DNA of 64,000 bases from Paenarthrobacter sp. DKR-5 (GTDB lineage Bacteria > Actinomycetota > Actinomycetes > Actinomycetales > Micrococcaceae): contig NZ_JAHBOI010000006.1 of the NCBI RefSeq assembly GCF_018531425.1, positions 62,001-126,000 on the forward strand. The letters run 5' to 3'. The position numbers and the translations under genes are program-made. Below, piece after piece: positions 19,106 through 27,928 of the stretch. A model generated the notes under the pieces. The model saw only the letters and a program-made list of their open reading frames with translations. It was not told the DNA's origin and did not search any database. How positions within the stretch are numbered: the stretch's first letter is position 1; every line of letters begins with the position of its first letter.

Positions 19106-20656
19106 TCAGGCCAGGTCGTCGGCGGCCTTTTTGATCTGCTCCAGCCAGGCTTGCCGCGCCTCGAGGGCTTCCTTGGCGTCCTTGACCTTGCGCTGGTCGC
19201 CGGCCTTCTCAGCGCTGGCAAGGTCTTCCTGCAGCGCGGCGATGGTGGCTTCCAGCTGGCTCAGGGCGCTGTTGGTGCGCGCCTTCGCTTCCGGGTCGGT
19301 CCGGCGCCAGTTCTCGTCTTCGGCGCGGCGGACAGCGTCTTCGACCTGCCGAAGGCCCGCTTCGATCCGGCCCATGTCCGCCCGGGGCACCTTGCCGGCG
19401 TCCTCCCAGCGGTCACGGATGGACTGAAGTGACTTCTTCGCGGCAGCGAGGTCCGTGATGGGCAGCAGTGCCTGCGCCTCGACGATCAGGGCTTCCTTTA
19501 CCTTGAGGTTGCCGGCGTACTCCTGGTCGATGGCGGCGTTGGCTTCCTGCCGGGCCGAGAAGAACGCGTCCTGCGCGGCGCGGAAGCGTGCCCAGAGCGC
19601 GTCGTCGTCCTTGCGGCTCGCCCGGGGCGAAGCTTTCCACTGGTCCATCAGTCGGCGGTACTCGCCGGCCGCGTAGCCCCAGTCGGTGGAGCTGGAGAGC
19701 GCCTCCGCCTCGGCAATGAGTTTCTCCTTGGCCGACTTGGCCGCGGAGTTGTTGCTGTCCAGCTGGGAGAAGTAGGCCCGGCGGTGCCGGTCGAAAACAG
19801 TGCGCGCGGCACGGAACCGCTTCCAGAGGGCATCCTCCGTGCTGCGTCCGAGCCGGATCCCGCCCTTCTGGGCCGTCTTCCAGGTCTCGAAAAGCTCATT
19901 CATGCGGGCGCTGCTGGTCTTCCACTGCACGGTGGAAGGATCCTGTCCGGCGATGCTCTCGGCTTCAGCCACGATGGCCTCGCGGGCAGCAAGTTCGGCG
20001 CTGCGGGCGGCGTCATGCTGTGCGCGCTCCGCCTTCGCGAGCTCGCTGATTTTGCCGTCCAAGGTGTCAAGACGCGCCTCGGCTGACGCAAAATCCCCCA
20101 CCATGGTGCGGGCGCTGAGCTGCTCGCGCAGGTGCTTGACGGTCTTGTGCATGTCCGCGGACGGAGCGTGCGCCTCGACGCGCTGCTCGAGCAGGGCGAT
20201 CTGGGCGCTGACGTCCTCGAACTTGCGCGCGAAGTAGCTCAGGGCTTCCTCCGGGCTGGCTCCGGGATACTGTCCGACGCTGTGTTCCTCGCCGTCGACC
20301 TGGCCGAAGACGTTGCCCTCGTCATCGGCCCGGCCCCACTTGGAGGCTTCCTCCAGCGAGACGGCGGGGGCTGCGGCTGCCGATGCTGCGGCAGCCGGTA
20401 CCGGCACCACCGCCGGCTTGGGGCGGGCAGCGAAAGCGGCGGGCGTGGGCCGGGGCCCGGGTGCCGGCGAGGGGACCGGGCGGCCAGCTGCCGCTTCGGC
20501 GGGCGCGGACTCGGCGGCGGGTGCTGCCTCGGCGGGCGCGGACTCGGCGGCGGCTGCTTCGGCGGGCGCTGCTTCGGGTTCCGTCACGGTTGCCGGATCC
20601 TGCTCGGTCGCCGGTGCCTGCACTGCTGTTTCGTCGGATTTCTGACTGTCTGTCAC
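19106..20656 (-). CDS. DUF349 domain-containing coiled-coil protein
   Basis: A 516-residue protein with an Ala/Pro/Glu-rich N-terminal tail (about residues 15-95) containing near-identical PAEAAxAESAPAEAA repeats. Several DUF349 units follow; each shows a pattern like LWARFRAAQDAFFSAR or LWKRFRAARTVFDRHR with long charged helices. The protein is cytosolic and probably rod-like. The function is not established; DUF349 proteins are common downstream of relA in actinobacteria. The start is GTG. The repeated tail is encoded by direct DNA repeats around 20496-20575. Confidence 0.85.
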   Translation of the reverse strand: MTDSQKSDETAVQAPATEQDPATVTEPEAAPAEAAAAESAPAEAAPAAESAPAEAAAGRPVPSPAPGPRPTPAAFAARPKPAVVPVPAAAASAAAAPAVSLEEASKWGRADDEGNVFGQVDGEEHSVGQYPGASPEEALSYFARKFEDVSAQIALLEQRVEAHAPSADMHKTVKHLREQLSARTMVGDFASAEARLDTLDGKISELAKAERAQHDAARSAELAAREAIVAEAESIAGQDPSTVQWKTSSARMNELFETWKTAQKGGIRLGRSTEDALWKRFRAARTVFDRHRRAYFSQLDSNNSAAKSAKEKLIAEAEALSSSTDWGYAAGEYRRLMDQWKASPRASRKDDDALWARFRAAQDAFFSARQEANAAIDQEYAGNLKVKEALIVEAQALLPITDLAAAKKSLQSIRDRWEDAGKVPRADMGRIEAGLRQVEDAVRRAEDENWRRTDPEAKARTNSALSQLEATIAALQEDLASAEKAGDQRKVKDAKEALEARQAWLEQIKKAADDLA

Positions 20657-20720
20657 CGCTAAAAGTCTTTCGCTTGGGGGCGTGTATCGGCCGGGGGAGG
20701 CTGGCGCGGGCGCCGGCCGT

Positions 20721-21524
20721 TTACTTCACAGAGAACGAGTCTATCGTGACGGGGGTTTTCGGCGCCCCGTCGGTGGCGCCGGAGGTGCCGGGGGTGATCC
20801 CGCCGGCGGCGATCTTCTTCACCACGTCCAGGCCGCTGGTCACCTTGCCCATGACGGTGTAGCCCCCGGTGTCCTGCGGCAGGACGGTGTCCTTCCAGAC
20901 GATGAAGAACTGGGTGCCGTTGCTGTATGTGCTGCTGCCGCGGGCGACGGCGATTGTACCGGCCGGGTACTTGCCGTCGGCCGGCGAGTTCTCCACCGGG
21001 CCCCACTCATAACCCGGATCCGAGCCGCCCTTGCCGTCCTTGGACCCGCACTGCAGTACGCCGAAGCTGGGAGCGTCGGTGAGCCGGTGGCAGGACAGGC
21101 CCTTGAAGAAGTTCTTCGCGGTCAGGGAGGCGAAGACCGCGGCGGCCTGGGGTGCCTTCTTGCCGTCGAGTTCGACCCCTAGCGGCGAACCGTTCAGCAC
21201 CAGCTGGCCGGTGAAGGTCTTCCCGGCGGCGGTGGAGGCGGCAGGGATGTTCGGCCCGTTGGTCTGCGCCGGCGTTGGACTGGCGGACGCCGAGGGGCTG
21301 CCCAACCCGGCCTCGACAGCCTTGGCCTCGGCCTCGGTGGGGTTGTGGCTGAAGACCGCCAGCTGAAGGACGACGGCGAGCAGCAGGACGACGGCGAGGG
21401 CGCCGGCCGCCAGCAGATTGTCGCGCCGGCGGCGGCGACGCTGCTCTTCACGCAGCCGCTGCTTCGCTTCCATCTGTTGCACGCGCTTCTTGAGCTCGCG
21501 CGCGTCCCTCTTGCTGGCGGGCAA
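20721..21524 (-). CDS. Membrane-anchored cyclophilin-type peptidyl-prolyl isomerase
   Basis: About 267 residues: a basic cytoplasmic N-terminus (ELKKRVQQMEAKQRLREEQ, then RRRRRRD), one transmembrane helix (LLAAGALAVVLLLAVVLQLAVF), a Ser/Pro/Thr linker, and a cyclophilin domain (LSCHRLTDAPSFGVLQCG, then GTIAVARGSSTYSNGTQFFI, then GYTVMGKVTSGLDVV). It is predicted to act outside the membrane on folding of exported proteins. Cysteines flanking the active-site loop may form a disulfide. The start is TTG at 21524, directly behind the strong SD GAGGAGG; upstream in-frame ATGs lack one. It probably precedes the DUF349 gene in one transcript (64-base gap). Confidence 0.88.
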   Translation of the reverse strand: MPASKRDARELKKRVQQMEAKQRLREEQRRRRRRDNLLAAGALAVVLLLAVVLQLAVFSHNPTEAEAKAVEAGLGSPSASASPTPAQTNGPNIPAASTAAGKTFTGQLVLNGSPLGVELDGKKAPQAAAVFASLTAKNFFKGLSCHRLTDAPSFGVLQCGSKDGKGGSDPGYEWGPVENSPADGKYPAGTIAVARGSSTYSNGTQFFIVWKDTVLPQDTGGYTVMGKVTSGLDVVKKIAAGGITPGTSGATDGAPKTPVTIDSFSVK

Positions 21525-21637
21525 ACGTCCTCCTCGGCCGATGATCCGGTACTGCAGCTTGCTTGCGTCGGGCTGCGCGCCCTTCATTGGCGGCACCGCG
21601 CACGGGCGCCCGTTCCCGGGGGCGTGCCCCGAGCGCA

Positions 21638-21662
21638 TAAACTGGCTGCCGCACATAGTTTA
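21638..21662. promoter_or_regulatory. Mirrored -10 elements between cyclophilin gene and hisS
   Basis: TAAACT at 21638-21643 on the forward strand faces the same hexamer on the reverse strand (AGTTTA, 21657-21662). The forward one suits hisS and the reverse one the cyclophilin gene. The two predicted transcript starts overlap by a few bases. No good -35 on either side. Confidence 0.35.
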
Positions 21663-21742
21663 CGCACGGCCACCTGTACGAAGGCCGCGAATCCGCCGGA
21701 GGGCGGGTCGGCGGTGGCCGCAACGCAAGGAGAGCTCCCTCA

Positions 21743-23086
21743 ATGGCACGTACCGCGTCCCTGTCCGGTTTCCCCGAGTGGCTGCCCCAGGAGCGTTTGG
21801 TGGAGCTCCATGTGCTGGACGTGCTGCGGCGGACCTTTGAGCTGCACGGCTTCGCCTCGGTGGAAACCAGGGCTGTGGAGACGGTCGAGCAGCTGCTGCG
21901 CAAGGGCGAGATCGACAAGGAGGTCTATGCGCTCAGCCGCCTGCAGGAGGATGACGAGGATCAGGCGAAGGCGGATCCGCACCAGCTCGCGCTGCATTTC
22001 GACCTGACCGTGCCGTTTGCCCGCTATGTGGTCGAGAATGCCGGCTACCTCGCGTTCCCGTTCCGCCGCTACCAGATCCAGAAGGTGTGGCGGGGGGAGC
22101 GGCCGCAGGAAGGCCGCGCCCGTGAATTCACCCAGGCGGACATCGATGTGGTCGGCGACGGCAGCCTGCCGTTCCGCTACGACGTCGAGCTCGCCCTGGT
22201 CATCGTCGAGGCCCTCGGCCAGCTGCCCATCCCGGACTTCCGGCTGCGGATCAACAACCGCAAGCTCGCCGAGGGCTTCTACCGCGGCATCGGGCTCACC
22301 GACACCGCCGGCGTCCTGCGCAGCATCGACAAGCTCGAGAAGATCGGTCCGGAGAAGGTTGCCGCGCTGCTGAAGGAGGAGTTGGGCGCCACCGACGAGC
22401 AGGCGGACGCGGCCCTGAAGCTGGCCGCGATCCGCACGCCGGACACGTCCTTTGTGCAGCAGGTGCGCGCCCTTGGCGTCAGCGATCCGCTGCTGGACGA
22501 AGGCCTGGACGAGCTGGAGCAGGTCATCGGCGAGGCCTCCCGCCGGGCCCCGGGCCGGGTGATCGCCGACCTGAGCATCGCCCGCGGGCTCGACTATTAC
22601 ACCGGCACGGTCTACGAGACAGTCCTGGTGGGCCATGAGCACCTCGGGTCCATCTGCTCCGGCGGCCGTTACGACTCCCTGGCGAGCAAGGGCAGCCGGA
22701 CGTTCCCCGGCGTCGGCCTGTCCATCGGGGTGACGCGCCTGGTGTCCCGTATGCTCAGCCAGCGCTTCGCTGAGGCATCGCGCAGTGTGCCCACCGCCGT
22801 GCTGGTGTCGCTGGCAAACGACGAGAGCTGGAGCGAGGCCCAGGAAGTCGCGGCGGCCCTGCGCTCGCGCGGTATTGCCACCGAGGTCGCGGCCAAGGCG
22901 GAGAAGTTCGGCAAGCAGATCAAGTACGCGGACCGCCGCGGCATCCCGTTCGTCTGGTTCACCGGCGAGGACGGCACCCACCAGGTCAAGGACATCCGCT
23001 CCGGCGAGCAGACCTCGGCGGACCCCGCCGTGTGGATGCCGCCGGCAGAGGACCTCGTTCCCGCGGTGACCGCCGTCGAGGGCTGA
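21743..23086 (+). CDS. hisS: Histidyl-tRNA synthetase
   Basis: A 447-residue class II aminoacyl-tRNA synthetase. Visible signatures are motif 2 (FRRYQIQKVWRGERPQEGR), a histidine-specific region (GLDYYTGTVYE, then GGRYDSLAS) and the C-terminal anticodon-binding domain (PTAVLVSLANDE onward). It has a long spacer between motif 2 and the catalytic core, as in the longer actinobacterial HisRS. The [12 protein letters not shown] precedes the ATG. It converges on the permease with only six bases between the stops, so read-through or antisense overlap at the 3' ends is likely. Confidence 0.96.
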   Translation: MARTASLSGFPEWLPQERLVELHVLDVLRRTFELHGFASVETRAVETVEQLLRKGEIDKEVYALSRLQEDDEDQAKADPHQLALHFDLTVPFARYVVENAGYLAFPFRRYQIQKVWRGERPQEGRAREFTQADIDVVGDGSLPFRYDVELALVIVEALGQLPIPDFRLRINNRKLAEGFYRGIGLTDTAGVLRSIDKLEKIGPEKVAALLKEELGATDEQADAALKLAAIRTPDTSFVQQVRALGVSDPLLDEGLDELEQVIGEASRRAPGRVIADLSIARGLDYYTGTVYETVLVGHEHLGSICSGGRYDSLASKGSRTFPGVGLSIGVTRLVSRMLSQRFAEASRSVPTAVLVSLANDESWSEAQEVAAALRSRGIATEVAAKAEKFGKQIKYADRRGIPFVWFTGEDGTHQVKDIRSGEQTSADPAVWMPPAEDLVPAVTAVEG

Positions 23087-23092
23087 GCGCTT

Positions 23093-24349
23093 CTACGTCT
23101 TCGAGCTGCGGAGCCGCACCAGCCGCAGGACGACGCCGACGGCGAACATCACCAAGCCGGCGATGACGGACGGACCCGGGAGGGTGGCGGCGAGGACCAG
23201 GCACGCCGCCGCACCGGCGACCTGCAGCCCGCGCGGGTACCGACGCTGCTCGCGCGGCTGGGTGAACGCCGCAACGTTCGCCACCAAGTAGTAGACGAGG
23301 ACGCCGAAGGAGGAGAATCCGATGGCGCCGCGCAGGTCCGCCACCAGGATGATCGCGCAGACCGCTGCCGCCAGCACCGCCTCGGCGCGGTGCGGGACTT
23401 TGTACCGGGGATGGACCGCAGCCAGCCAGCGCGGCAGGTCGTTCTCACGCGCCATCGCCAGCGTGGTGCGGCCCAGGCCCGCGATCAGCGCCAGCAGGGC
23501 ACCGAGCGAGGCGACCGCTGCGCCGGCCCGGACCACGGGGACCGCCCAGCCCCAGGACCCGGCGCCGACGGCACGGGCCAGCGGCACCGGACTCGCGGCG
23601 ACGCCGTCCGGGCCCAGCGCGGCCAGCACGGTCACACCCACCACGGCGTAGACCGCGATGGTGATGGCCAGGGCAATCGTGATGGCGCGCGGGATGGTGT
23701 GCCGCGGGTTCTTCACCTCCTCGCCCAGGGTGGCGATTCGCGCGTACCCGGCGAACGCGAAGAACAGCAGGCCCGCGGACTGCAGGGTTCCGTACCAGCC
23801 CCCGGAAAGCAGCCCGGAAGGAGCCAGCGACGCGGTGTGCGCCGCGCCGCCCAGCCAGCAGGCGGCGACACCTGCCGCAAGGGCCAGGAGCACCAGCACC
23901 ACGAGGATGCGGGTCAGGCCCGCGGTCCGGGTCACTCCGTGGTAGTTGACCGCGGCGAGGATGACGACGGCGGCCACGGCCACGGGCCGCTCCCAGCCGG
24001 CGGGGGCCGCGTAGGCTGCGAAGGTCAGCGCCATCGCCGAACTGCTGGCGGTCTTGCCAATGACGAACCCCCACCCGGCCAGGTAGCCCCACCAAGGGCC
24101 CAGCCGCTCCCTGCCGTAGACGTAGGTGCCTCCCGACGTCGGGTAGCGGGCGGCGAGCTGCGCGGAAGAGGTCGCATTGCAGTAGGCAACAAAGGCGGCC
24201 AAGCCAAGGCCCACCAGCAGTCCGGACCCGGCTGCAGCGGCCGCCGGAGTGAACGCGGCGAAGACGCCGGCGCCGATCATGGAGCCAAGACCGATCATCA
24301 CGGCGTCGCCGGTGCCAAGGCGGCGTACGAGGTGTCCGGGGGCGCTCAC
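23093..24349 (-). CDS. APC family amino-acid permease
   Basis: About 418 residues with roughly twelve hydrophobic segments. The N-terminal signature [20 protein letters not shown] is that of the amino acid-polyamine-organocation superfamily. [18 protein letters not shown] in TM3 and [20 protein letters not shown] are further conserved motifs. The substrate cannot be read from sequence; an amino acid is expected. The GTG at 24349 ([16 protein letters not shown]) with GGAG upstream was chosen because the frame further upstream runs antisense to aspS. It is divergent from aspS. Confidence 0.88.
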   Translation of the reverse strand: MSAPGHLVRRLGTGDAVMIGLGSMIGAGVFAAFTPAAAAAGSGLLVGLGLAAFVAYCNATSSAQLAARYPTSGGTYVYGRERLGPWWGYLAGWGFVIGKTASSSAMALTFAAYAAPAGWERPVAVAAVVILAAVNYHGVTRTAGLTRILVVLVLLALAAGVAACWLGGAAHTASLAPSGLLSGGWYGTLQSAGLLFFAFAGYARIATLGEEVKNPRHTIPRAITIALAITIAVYAVVGVTVLAALGPDGVAASPVPLARAVGAGSWGWAVPVVRAGAAVASLGALLALIAGLGRTTLAMARENDLPRWLAAVHPRYKVPHRAEAVLAAAVCAIILVADLRGAIGFSSFGVLVYYLVANVAAFTQPREQRRYPRGLQVAGAAACLVLAATLPGPSVIAGLVMFAVGVVLRLVRLRSSKT

Positions 24350-24399
24350 GGAGGTTCTCCAAGGGTCGGGTGCTGGCCGGGGGCGGCGCCGAACGCGGG

Positions 24400-24405
24400 T
24401 AAACT
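24400..24405 (+). promoter_or_regulatory. Putative -10 of aspS
   Basis: TAAACT (24400-24405) in the context GCGGGTAAACTCGGAC resembles the relA and hisS -10 candidates. The leader to the aspS GTG would be about 70 bases and has no T-box-like structure that I can see. Confidence 0.35.
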
Positions 24406-24479
24406 CGGACGGAACGTCTTTTTTACGTCTTTTCCGGCTGGCGCGATCCGACGCCAGCTTAGTACCTGGAAGGAATGCT

Positions 24480-26252
24480 GTGCTGCGCACACATGACCTC
24501 GGCTCCCTTCGTGCCGGGAACATTGGACAGTCCGTGACTTTGACCGGCTGGGTGGCCCGCCGGCGGGACCATGGCGGCGTGGCCTTCCTGGACCTGCGGG
24601 ACGCGTCCGGCGTCGCCCAGGTCGTGGTGCGCGAGGAGGAGGTCTTCCACGGCCTGCGCAACGAGTACGTCCTGCAGATCACCGGCACCGTGGAGAAGCG
24701 GCCCGCCGGCAACGAGAACCCGCACCTGGCCACCGGTGAGATCGAGGTCATCGCCGAGTCCGTCGTCGTGCTCAACACTGCGGACCCGCTGCCCTTCCAG
24801 GTGGACGAGCACGTTGAGGTGGGGGAGGAGGCCCGGCTCAAGCACCGCTACCTGGACCTGCGGCGCCCCGGCATGTCAGCCAACCTGCGGCTGCGCTCCG
24901 AGGCGAACCGTGTGGCCCGCCAGATGCTGCACGAGGACGGGTTCGTGGAGATCGAGACGCCGACCCTGACGCGGTCGACCCCTGAAGGCGCCCGCGACTT
25001 CCTGGTGCCGGCCCGCCTGGCGCCGGGGTCCTGGTATGCGCTGCCGCAGTCGCCGCAGCTCTTCAAGCAGCTGCTCCAGGTCGGCGGCTTCGAGAAGTAC
25101 TACCAGATCGCCCGCTGCTACCGGGACGAGGACTTCCGTGCCGACCGCCAGCCGGAGTTCACCCAGCTGGACATCGAAGCCAGCTTCGTGGAGCAGGACG
25201 ACATCATCGGCCTGGGCGAGCGGATCGTGAAGGCCCTCTGGCAGTTGATCGACGTCGAAATCCCGACCCCGATCCGCCGCATGACTTACTGGGAGGCGAT
25301 GGCCAAGTACGGCTCCGACAAGCCCGACCTGCGCTTCGGCCTGGAGCTGACCGAGCTGACGGAGTTCTTCAAGGACACCAACTTCGGCGTCTTCAAGGCA
25401 CCGTACGTCGGCGCCGTCGTGATGCCCGGCGGCGGTTCGCAGCCCCGCCGGCAGCTGGATGCCTGGCAGGAGTGGGCCAAGCAGCGCGGTGCCAAGGGCC
25501 TGGCCTACGTGCTGATCGGCGACGACGGTGAACTGCGCGGACCCGTCGCCAAGAACCTCACCGACGCCGAGCGCGAGGGCCTCGCGGCCGCCGTCGGCGC
25601 CAACCCGGGTGACTGCATCTTCTTCGCGGCCGGCGAGGTGCACGCCTCCCGGGCGATCCTCGGCGCCGCGCGCGTCGAGATCGGCCACCGTACCGGCCTG
25701 ATCGACCCGAAGGACTGGGCCTTCGTCTGGATCGTGGACGCGCCGCTGTTCGAAGCCGCCGAGACGGCCGTGGCCGCCGGCGACGTCGCCGTCGGCGGAG
25801 GCAAGTGGACGGCCGTGCACCACGCCTTCACCTCGCCCAAGCCCGAGTTCATGGAAACCTTCGATACCGACCCCGGTTCGGCGCTGGCCTACGCCTACGA
25901 CATCGTCTGCAACGGCAACGAAATCGGCGGCGGCTCGATCCGTATCCACCGGCGCGACATCCAGGAACGTGTCTTCGCCGTGATGGGCATCGACGAGCAG
26001 CAGGCCGAGGAGAAGTTCGGCTTCCTGCTCGAGGGCTTCAAGTTCGGCGCGCCCCCGCACGGCGGCATCGCGTTCGGCTGGGACCGCGTGGTCTCCCTGC
26101 TGGCGGGCGTGGACTCGATCCGCGACGTCATTGCCTTCCCGAAGTCCGGCGGCGGCTTCGACCCGCTGACCGCGGCACCGGCACCGATCACCGCCCAGCA
26201 GCGCAAGGAAGCCGGCGTCGACGCCAAGCCGGAGCCGCGGCGCGAGTCCTGA
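24480..26252 (+). CDS. aspS: Aspartyl-tRNA synthetase
   Basis: A 590-residue class IIb enzyme. The N-terminal OB fold binds the anticodon ([23 protein letters not shown]). The catalytic core shows [18 protein letters not shown] (motif 2) and [13 protein letters not shown] (motif 3). The bacterial-type GAD insertion occupies the middle. The start is GTG at 24480 behind GGAAGGAA. I could not judge whether the enzyme is discriminating or also charges tRNA-Asn. Confidence 0.97.
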   Translation: MLRTHDLGSLRAGNIGQSVTLTGWVARRRDHGGVAFLDLRDASGVAQVVVREEEVFHGLRNEYVLQITGTVEKRPAGNENPHLATGEIEVIAESVVVLNTADPLPFQVDEHVEVGEEARLKHRYLDLRRPGMSANLRLRSEANRVARQMLHEDGFVEIETPTLTRSTPEGARDFLVPARLAPGSWYALPQSPQLFKQLLQVGGFEKYYQIARCYRDEDFRADRQPEFTQLDIEASFVEQDDIIGLGERIVKALWQLIDVEIPTPIRRMTYWEAMAKYGSDKPDLRFGLELTELTEFFKDTNFGVFKAPYVGAVVMPGGGSQPRRQLDAWQEWAKQRGAKGLAYVLIGDDGELRGPVAKNLTDAEREGLAAAVGANPGDCIFFAAGEVHASRAILGAARVEIGHRTGLIDPKDWAFVWIVDAPLFEAAETAVAAGDVAVGGGKWTAVHHAFTSPKPEFMETFDTDPGSALAYAYDIVCNGNEIGGGSIRIHRRDIQERVFAVMGIDEQQAEEKFGFLLEGFKFGAPPHGGIAFGWDRVVSLLAGVDSIRDVIAFPKSGGGFDPLTAAPAPITAQQRKEAGVDAKPEPRRES

Positions 26253-26260
26253 GGTCCGCA

Positions 26261-27043
26261 GTGCCCCTGCGGTCCACAGTGCCTGAGTTCGGCCCGCTGC
26301 TGCACCGCGCCTGGCCCGCCCCGCACACCGAGCTGCGCGGCGGCTGGGTGCTGCGCTCGGCGGAGGGCGTGACGCAGCGGGCCAACTCCGTTTGGCCGGC
26401 CGGCCCGGTGGAGGACCTGCGGACCGCCGTCGACGAGGCCGAGTCCTACTACAAGGCGCGCCGGCTCCCGCCGATCTTCCAAGTCCTCGATGAGCCTGCC
26501 ATGGCGGCGCTCGACGCCGAACTGGACCGCCGCCGCTACACCCGGCAGTCCCGCACCCTCATCCAGACGGCACGGGTTGAGCCGGAGACGGTTGAGCCGG
26601 AATTGGTCGAGCCGGGGACGGTCGAGCTGGCGGATGCGCCGTCGGGCGAGTGGCTCGACCTGTGGTGGCACATGGACGGCAGGACAGGCGGTGCCGGGCG
26701 TGAAGTGGCGGTACGGATCCTCACCGGCTGCCCCGCGCTGTACGCTTCAGCGCGGACCGCGGACGGGCAGCTGGCCGCTGTCGGACGCCTGGCCCTGGTC
26801 GGGGAGTGGGGTGGGCTGTACTGCATGGCCACGGCGGCCGCCCACCGCCGGCAGGGCCATGCCCGCCGAGTCGCGCGCGCCCTGATGTCAGCCGGCGCGC
26901 CGCACGGGGTGCGGCAGTTCTGGCTGCTGGTCACCGAAGCCAACACCGGAGCGCGCGAGCTCTACGAACAGCTCGGTTTCACGACCGCCGGACGCTATCT
27001 GTTCCGGCAGGCGCCGCTGCGGCGGTTTCCCGCCGGCTGCTGA
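26261..27043 (+). CDS. GNAT family N-acetyltransferase
   Basis: About 260 residues. The C-terminal half has the acetyl-CoA-binding pattern: GGLYCMATAAAHRRQGHARRVARAL is motif A (RxxGxA type), followed by WLLVTEANTGARELYEQLGF. The N-terminal half is a less conserved domain that ends in a Val-Glu-Pro repeat tract (VEPETVEPELVEPGTVEL, about residues 107-124). The substrate is unknown. The start is GTG at 26261 with GAGGT upstream, eight bases past the aspS stop, so it is probably co-transcribed with aspS; GTG at 26279 is an alternative. Confidence 0.82.
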   Translation: MPLRSTVPEFGPLLHRAWPAPHTELRGGWVLRSAEGVTQRANSVWPAGPVEDLRTAVDEAESYYKARRLPPIFQVLDEPAMAALDAELDRRRYTRQSRTLIQTARVEPETVEPELVEPGTVELADAPSGEWLDLWWHMDGRTGGAGREVAVRILTGCPALYASARTADGQLAAVGRLALVGEWGGLYCMATAAAHRRQGHARRVARALMSAGAPHGVRQFWLLVTEANTGARELYEQLGFTTAGRYLFRQAPLRRFPAGC

Positions 27044-27076
27044 GCCGGTTGATTGCTGCCCGCGCTGATTGCTCGC

Positions 27077-27104
27077 CGGGCTGAGCGGCCCGGGCTGAGC
27101 GGCC
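27077..27104. repeat. Tandem 14-bp direct repeat
   Basis: CGGGCTGAGCGGCC occurs twice back to back (27077-27090, 27091-27104), between the convergent GNAT and acVLRF1 genes. No function is evident. Confidence 0.6.
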
Positions 27105-27124
27105 TGGGCGGAACTGCTGCCTGC

Positions 27125-27793
27125 TCATGATGCGGGGCCGGGCGCGTCCGTGACGGTGATCCGCACAGCTGCCGCATCGGCGGCTGCCCGGCGGAGTACC
27201 GCCGCGGTGGGGTCCGGCACGTCGAGGAACCGCAGTTGGGGCAGTGTGCCCAGCCGCGCGGCTTTGGGCTCGGCCAGCAGTGCCCGGCACAGCGCCCGGT
27301 CCCCGCCCAGCACCAGGTATTCCGGGGCCGCCGGGAGCAGGATGGCGGCGGCGTGCCCGGCGGCGGCCTCGACGAGCTCATCGGCCTGGTTGGCGCGGCG
27401 GCGCGCGTACCGCTGCTGCGACCAGCCGCCGGCGGCCGTGCGGGACTGCACCCGGCGGCGTCCTGCCTTGGATGCCACCAGTTCACCTCCGCGCGCCAGG
27501 CCCACCGCGTAGCCCCCGCGCCGGAGCAGCACAATGCCCATGGTGCGGGCCTGGCCGGCGAGGGCGGCAAGCCGCTCGGCCGTGGTGGTCCCGGTACCCG
27601 GACGGCCGTCCTCCGGCCACGGGGCCTCCAGCAGCGCGGACGCACCGTCCTCAGCGGTGAGCTCCAGTGCGGTATCCGTCTGTTCGGCGGCAGCCGGTCC
27701 GTGCGAGGCCTCGAAGCGCCCGATCCATCCGGCGAGCCGCTCGCCCGGTACGAAGGCGGTGCGGCTCGGCGGCGTCGGGGTCTGGCTGCTCAT
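27125..27793 (-). CDS. acVLRF1 family peptidyl-tRNA hydrolase
   Basis: A 222-residue protein that I recognise as the actinobacterial member of the Vms1-like release-factor-1 (VLRF1) group. The diagnostic stretch is [15 protein letters not shown] near residue 125, where glutamine residues correspond to the catalytic loop of eRF1-like hydrolases. [23 protein letters not shown] and [15 protein letters not shown] flank it in the eRF1 domain-2 fold. By analogy with Vms1/ANKZF1, it would release nascent chains from peptidyl-tRNA on stalled or split 50S subunits. It is divergent from rarA with a palindromic repeat in between. Family call is fairly sure; activity is inferred. Confidence 0.82.
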   Translation of the reverse strand: MSSQTPTPPSRTAFVPGERLAGWIGRFEASHGPAAAEQTDTALELTAEDGASALLEAPWPEDGRPGTGTTTAERLAALAGQARTMGIVLLRRGGYAVGLARGGELVASKAGRRRVQSRTAAGGWSQQRYARRRANQADELVEAAAGHAAAILLPAAPEYLVLGGDRALCRALLAEPKAARLGTLPQLRFLDVPDPTAAVLRRAAADAAAVRITVTDAPGPAS

Positions 27794-27820
27794 CCCGCCA
27801 GCATCTCATTCCGCCCCGGC

Positions 27821-27877
27821 CGAACGGCCAGTCGTGGCGGCCTGGTGCGCAAACAGCCCGCCACAACCGGCCGTTCG
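27821..27877. repeat. Palindromic repeat, copy B
   Basis: Arms 27821-27840 and 27858-27877 pair at 18 of 20 positions around a 17-base centre. The core CGAACGGCCAGTCGTGGCGG parallels copy A at 5481 (GCGAGCGGCCAGTTGCGGCGG). It lies in the divergent region between acVLRF1 and rarA, 28 bases upstream of acVLRF1. Confidence 0.7.
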
Positions 27878-27928
27878 GGGGACGGGAGGCCCGGCTGTCG
27901 GGACGAGTCGGTAGCCTTGACTGTTGTG

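Noticed and set aside
21524-24480. T-box riboswitches ahead of hisS or aspS
   Set aside because: The leaders lack the T-box sequence and the expected long stem I structure.
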